DNA of 33,538 nt. It comes from Bacteroidales bacterium UBA1195 (GTDB lineage: Bacteria > Bacteroidota > Bacteroidia > Bacteroidales > WCHB1-69). This document shows, one piece after another, positions 30,589 to 33,538 of this stretch (position 1 is its first letter; the number at the start of each line of letters is the position of its first letter). Position numbers and translations under genes: made by a program. Location: contig DBYD01000032.1 of assembly GCA_002309855.1 (NCBI GenBank), forward strand, positions 1 to 33,538, written 5' to 3'. The notes under the pieces are model-generated. The model was not told the DNA's origin. It saw nothing but the letters and a program-made list of their open reading frames with translations, and did not search any database.

Positions 30589-31537
30589 ATTTCTTGAGTT
30601 CCTCCTCTATTTTTTGCATCCATGCGGGCAGCATCCGCAACGATGCCAGTTCGCGCCACTTGGAATACGCGTCAATGGCCGGAACACCGAACAGCACACT
30701 GCCCTCCTTGGTTGATTTGTCAACGGCAGAGGTGGCCAGCACTGTGGTCCCTTTTCGCACCACCAAGCCCTTGTTGATGGCGGCATGGGCCCAAATCAGG
30801 CAATTGTCCTCAATCACAGTGGTGCCGGCAATGGAGGTGTGGCAACCGATCAGGCAATGCTTTCCGATGGTAGTGTCATGCCCCACCTGAATGTGGTTGT
30901 CAAATTTGCAGCCCTCACCGATAGTTGTAGGTGAAGAGACGCCCTTGTCAATTGTACATAACGCACCTATTTCCACACGGTCGCCAATAACTACCGAGCC
31001 GCAGGAATCCAACTTGTCCCAACGTTCGGTCCTATGCTTGAAATAAAAAGCATCTGCACCGATGACACTGTTGGAATGAATCACGACCTCATCTCCGATT
31101 ACAGTATGGTCATAAATGCTCACATTGGCGTGGATAATGCAATTTTTACCTATGCGGACTTCCGGGCCGATGAAAACTCCGGGCTGGATCACAGTCCCCT
31201 CCCCGATTTGGGCGGAGGGATGGATGCTGGCGTTCTGCGGTACAAACCGACGGAAACGCCTGACCAATGTAACATACGGCGTATAGGGATCCTCACATAC
31301 CAGCAAGGTTTTCCCATAAATCTCTTCCGGCTCTTTGTCAATAAAGACAAAGGTCGCATTTCCTTTCAATACCGTTTCGTAATATTTTGGATGATCCACG
31401 TAGGTCACATCACCAGGCTCCACAGCGTGAATTTCATTGATACCTTCAACTTTGCGGTTCTGATCCCCGACAACCCTGATTTGCCCTCCGACAATGGACA
31501 GCAATTCGTCAATGGAAATAGGCTGAGGTAATTTCAT
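30587..31537 (-). CDS. lpxD: LpxD-family UDP-3-O-acylglucosamine N-acyltransferase
   Basis: LpxD adds the second acyl chain in lipid A synthesis. The protein has an N-terminal uridine-binding-like domain (1-98), a left-handed beta helix of hexapeptide repeats (about 103-260, e.g. IGEGTVIQPGVFIGPEVRIG) and a C-terminal helix. The likely catalytic histidine is H220 (HIQVGHDTTIGKH), and ALCTIDKG matches the conserved TIDRG region. At 316 residues it is about 30 shorter than typical LpxD. Bacteroidota often carry a second, shorter LpxD-like paralog; this may be that copy, so the exact substrate is uncertain. It follows efp by 5 bp. Confidence 0.82.
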   Translation of the reverse strand: MKLPQPISIDELLSIVGGQIRVVGDQNRKVEGINEIHAVEPGDVTYVDHPKYYETVLKGNATFVFIDKEPEEIYGKTLLVCEDPYTPYVTLVRRFRRFVPQNASIHPSAQIGEGTVIQPGVFIGPEVRIGKNCIIHANVSIYDHTVIGDEVVIHSNSVIGADAFYFKHRTERWDKLDSCGSVVIGDRVEIGALCTIDKGVSSPTTIGEGCKFDNHIQVGHDTTIGKHCLIGCHTSIAGTTVIEDNCLIWAHAAINKGLVVRKGTTVLATSAVDKSTKEGSVLFGVPAIDAYSKWRELASLRMLPAWMQKIEEELKK

Positions 31538-31542
31538 TACAA

Positions 31543-32109
31543 TTATTTTACACGTTCCGAATAGCGGTTGGTGCGGGTATCCACCTTAATCTTCTCCCCT
31601 GTTTCAATAAAGAGAGGCACCATAACTTCAGCACCTGTCTCCACCGTGGCACGTTTCAACGTATTGGTGGCGGTATCTCCCTTCACACCCGGCTCAGTGT
31701 AAGTCACCTCCATATCAACAAATGGGGGCAGCTCGCAAGTAAGCGGGGAGTCTGTATCCACATGGTACATGATTTCCACCTCCTGTCCCTCCTTGAGCAG
31801 TCCCGGATTGCTGATCATCTCCTTTTGGATGGGAATCTGCTCGAAAGTTTCAGTGTGCATGAAATAGTAGGTGTTTTCATCCTCCTTGTACACAAACTGG
31901 TACGGACGACGTTCCACACGCGCCAAATCAATTTTGACACCAGCCGGGAAAGTATGTTCCAAAGTACGGCCTGTCTTGAGGTTTTTCAACTTGGACCGAA
32001 CAAATGCGGCCCCCTTACCCGGTTTCACATGCAGGAACTCCACAACGCTCCACACGCTGCCGTCCATTTCAATACACAACCCGTTTTTGAAATCTGCTGT
32101 TGTCGCCAT
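31543..32109 (-). CDS. efp: Translation elongation factor P
   Basis: EF-P rescues ribosomes stalled on polyproline. The N-terminal KOW-like domain holds K32 at the modification loop tip (VKPGKGAAFVRSKLKNLKTG). Two OB domains follow, with the conserved end VPLFIETGEKIKVDTRTNRY. It has 188 residues. The lysine at the tip fits a modified or bare lysine type; no modification enzyme gene is in the window. It lies between rplS (20 bp) and the lpxD-like gene. Confidence 0.97.
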   Translation of the reverse strand: MATTADFKNGLCIEMDGSVWSVVEFLHVKPGKGAAFVRSKLKNLKTGRTLEHTFPAGVKIDLARVERRPYQFVYKEDENTYYFMHTETFEQIPIQKEMISNPGLLKEGQEVEIMYHVDTDSPLTCELPPFVDMEVTYTEPGVKGDTATNTLKRATVETGAEVMVPLFIETGEKIKVDTRTNRYSERVK

Positions 32110-32129
32110 AAAAAAACTGTTTGGAATGG

Positions 32130-32483
32130 TTAAACTCTCTTTTCCTTAATACGGGCCTTCTTACCGGTGAGCTCACGCAGATAGAAAATACGCGCCCTAC
32201 GAACCAGACCGTGCTTGTTTACAACGATACTGTCAATAAACGGGGAATGCACCGGAAAAATCCTTTCAACGCCAATGCCATTAGACATCTTTCGTACAGT
32301 GAAGGTTTCCGTAATGCCGCTTCCTGCACGTTGCAGCACCACACCCTGGTATGCTTGCAGCCTTTCCTTGTTTCCTTCGACAATCCTATAGTTCACCGTC
32401 ACGGTGTCACCCGCCTTGAAGACAGGGTGATTTTTCTTTTCAACCAATTGGTCCTCAGCTACTTTTAATAACTCGGTTTTCAT
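32130..32483 (-). CDS. rplS: 50S ribosomal protein L19
   Basis: L19 forms an intersubunit bridge. FKAGDTVTVNYRIVEGNKER, AYQGVVLQRAGSGITETFTV, RKMSNGIGVERIFPVHSPFI and VVNKHGLVRRARIFYLREL are diagnostic. It has 117 residues. It heads the rplS-efp-lpxD operon; the usual partners in other bacteria (rpsP, rimM, trmD) are absent here. Confidence 0.98.
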   Translation of the reverse strand: MKTELLKVAEDQLVEKKNHPVFKAGDTVTVNYRIVEGNKERLQAYQGVVLQRAGSGITETFTVRKMSNGIGVERIFPVHSPFIDSIVVNKHGLVRRARIFYLRELTGKKARIKEKRV

Positions 32484-32520
32484 CGTATCCTTATTTTTCT
32501 ATCTATTCAAAAAATGTGTG

Positions 32521-32528
32521 CAAAAGTA
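32521..32528 (-). promoter_or_regulatory. -7 box of the rplS-efp-lpxD promoter
   Basis: TACTTTTG followed by CA on the minus strand, 38 bp before the rplS ATG, which implies a leader of about 32 nt. No TTTG lies 15 bp upstream, unlike several other promoters in the window. Confidence 0.55.
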
Positions 32529-32566
32529 CTAAAGAAATCAATATCTTTGAACACTTCTGTCATTTT

Positions 32567-32608
32567 TTTTCATGCTGCACCGGAATTTACACCAATGCAG
32601 CATGAAAA
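32567..32608. other. Long stem-loop directly after the right T9SS gene
   Basis: Thirteen-base arms TTTTCATGCTGCA (32567-32579) and TGCAGCATGAAAA (32596-32608) are perfectly complementary around a 16-base loop. On the minus strand it begins at the base after the stop codon. An A run, not a T run, follows the stem, so it is not a standard intrinsic terminator. It may mark or protect the mRNA 3' end. Confidence 0.6.
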
Positions 32609-33538
32609 CTAATATTTTACAACCTTCAAACTGCATTGGCGGCTTCCAGCAGACAACAACCGTACCACATATACTCCTCTCGGATAGTCATCCAACCGGA
32701 TGCGTGTCTGCATCCCTTCAATGGAACCGCCGTCCAGCACACGACCTTGCATGTCACACAACATCCATCTGGGTTTGTCCCAACTTTCAAAGGATTGCAG
32801 TTCTATGCATACCTCGCTCTGGGCCGGATTTGGATATATGGAAACCCCTTCCTGTAAAGAGACTTTCGTCACATCGTCTCCGATAATCACATGAATCGGG
32901 AACATACGTGGAGCCGTCTGTCCGCACACATGATGGCCAATCAGCACCAACGTATCCCAACCGGCGGAAGATCTGTCAAAATCCAGCCAGACCTTGGACT
33001 CCGAAGGAGTAATCGCAATGCTCTGCGGGATCACCTGCCACTCATAACGGTCAATACCGGCAAGCGTGTCCGTATAATACATATAGGTACCGGCTTTGGA
33101 AACCAGCGTATCGCCATAAATCATTGACATTTCCTTTGGCAGAATCCGGATATGAAGCGAAAGTGTGACCACGCTGTCACATCCTTCAACACTACGCAAT
33201 GAATCAGTCAATGTCAGTTGGGATGTTCCGACAGTGGAATCGGATGGCAGGACAAAACCATAACGGTTGTAAGGCACACCCTCACAGATAGTGTCGGAGA
33301 TGGCTGTCACAAACACAGGATTCACGATGAGCCGGAGCGCACAAACACTGTCGCAACCATGTGACGTATGCAGGCTGTCAGCATAATCCCCCTCCACAAG
33401 GAGATTACGTCCATGCCACACATAAGGCAGCAAATCCGCGCAGATTACAACAGTATCAGCCTCCACAAAAGTGGGATAGACCATGAGTGTCAACTGGTAC
33501 ACGCTGTCGCAACCAGACTTGGTCTTCAGACTGTCATA
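32609..33538 (-). CDS. T9SS cargo protein with GCDS repeats, 3' portion (begins outside the window)
   Basis: The frame is open from the right window edge to the stop at 32609, giving 309 residues. The last ~75 residues are a type A T9SS sorting domain: VSIYPNPAQSEVCIEL, MLCDMQGRVLDGG, YPRGVYVVRLL and a final KVVKY. Before it lie three beta-rich repeats ending in SGCDSVYQLTLMV, HGCDSVCALRLIV and EGCDSVVTLSLHI, about 50-60 residues apart, the kind found in large Bacteroidota surface proteins. An Ig-like segment (YEWQVIPQSIAITPS) separates repeats and sorting domain. The substrate or partner is unknown. The true start lies beyond base 33538. Confidence 0.88.
   Translation of the reverse strand, partial: YDSLKTKSGCDSVYQLTLMVYPTFVEADTVVICADLLPYVWHGRNLLVEGDYADSLHTSHGCDSVCALRLIVNPVFVTAISDTICEGVPYNRYGFVLPSDSTVGTSQLTLTDSLRSVEGCDSVVTLSLHIRILPKEMSMIYGDTLVSKAGTYMYYTDTLAGIDRYEWQVIPQSIAITPSESKVWLDFDRSSAGWDTLVLIGHHVCGQTAPRMFPIHVIIGDDVTKVSLQEGVSIYPNPAQSEVCIELQSFESWDKPRWMLCDMQGRVLDGGSIEGMQTRIRLDDYPRGVYVVRLLSAGSRQCSLKVVKY

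Overview
The window reads as a chromosomal segment of a Bacteroidales-type member of the Bacteroidota, probably an uncultured lineage. Supporting features are the rpsL-rpsG-fusA-rpsJ gene order without tuf, Rho with a long disordered insertion, C-minus (zinc-free) L36 and S14, a C-terminal type IX secretion (T9SS) sorting domain, and promoters of the Bacteroidota type (-7 box TAnnTTTG). Shine-Dalgarno sequences are not conspicuous. GC is roughly half, with AT-rich islands.

Layout. 1-1132 (-): 5' part of a secreted, T9SS-cargo-like protein. 1133-3965: an accessory island at the 3' end of the ribosomal cluster. It holds an intact AAA/DUF4143 ATPase gene with three phased 22-bp repeats over its promoter, the degraded remnant of a second AAA ATPase, two copies of a 139-bp MITE-like repeat in direct orientation, and a third related palindrome. 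3966-21958 (-): the str-S10-spc-alpha ribosomal cluster, read from rpsL (21958) down to rplQ (3966), with fusA, secY, map, infA and rpoA embedded and a strong terminator after rplQ. 22293-24637: maf (-) and recR (+) diverge from overlapping mirrored promoters; recR is translationally coupled to a putative heavy-metal/manganese exporter. 24640-29227 (-): GT-C-like membrane glycosyltransferase, PduO-type cobalamin adenosyltransferase, rho and trmB. 29350-30561 (+): ribBA, sharing a bidirectional terminator with the (-) operon rplS-efp-lpxD (32483-30587). 32609-33538 (-): 3' part of another T9SS cargo protein with GCDS-type repeats.

How the genes work together. Most of the window makes the translation apparatus (30 ribosomal proteins including L19, plus EF-G, EF-P and IF-1), with protein export (SecY), nascent-chain processing (Map) and transcription (RpoA, Rho). 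The other genes are housekeeping: DNA repair (RecR), nucleotide sanitation (Maf), tRNA modification (TrmB), riboflavin (RibBA), cobalamin activation and lipid A (LpxD-like).

The regions most worth a second look are the 1.1-3.9 kb island (operator-like phased repeats, MITE-like repeats and palindromes placed 3' of genes, ATPase decay), the maf/recR promoter mirror, a sharp GC step inside rplD, and a recurrent promoter form TTTG-N15-TAnnTTTG. I saw no CRISPR array, tRNA, rRNA or phage module, and no complete new defence system.
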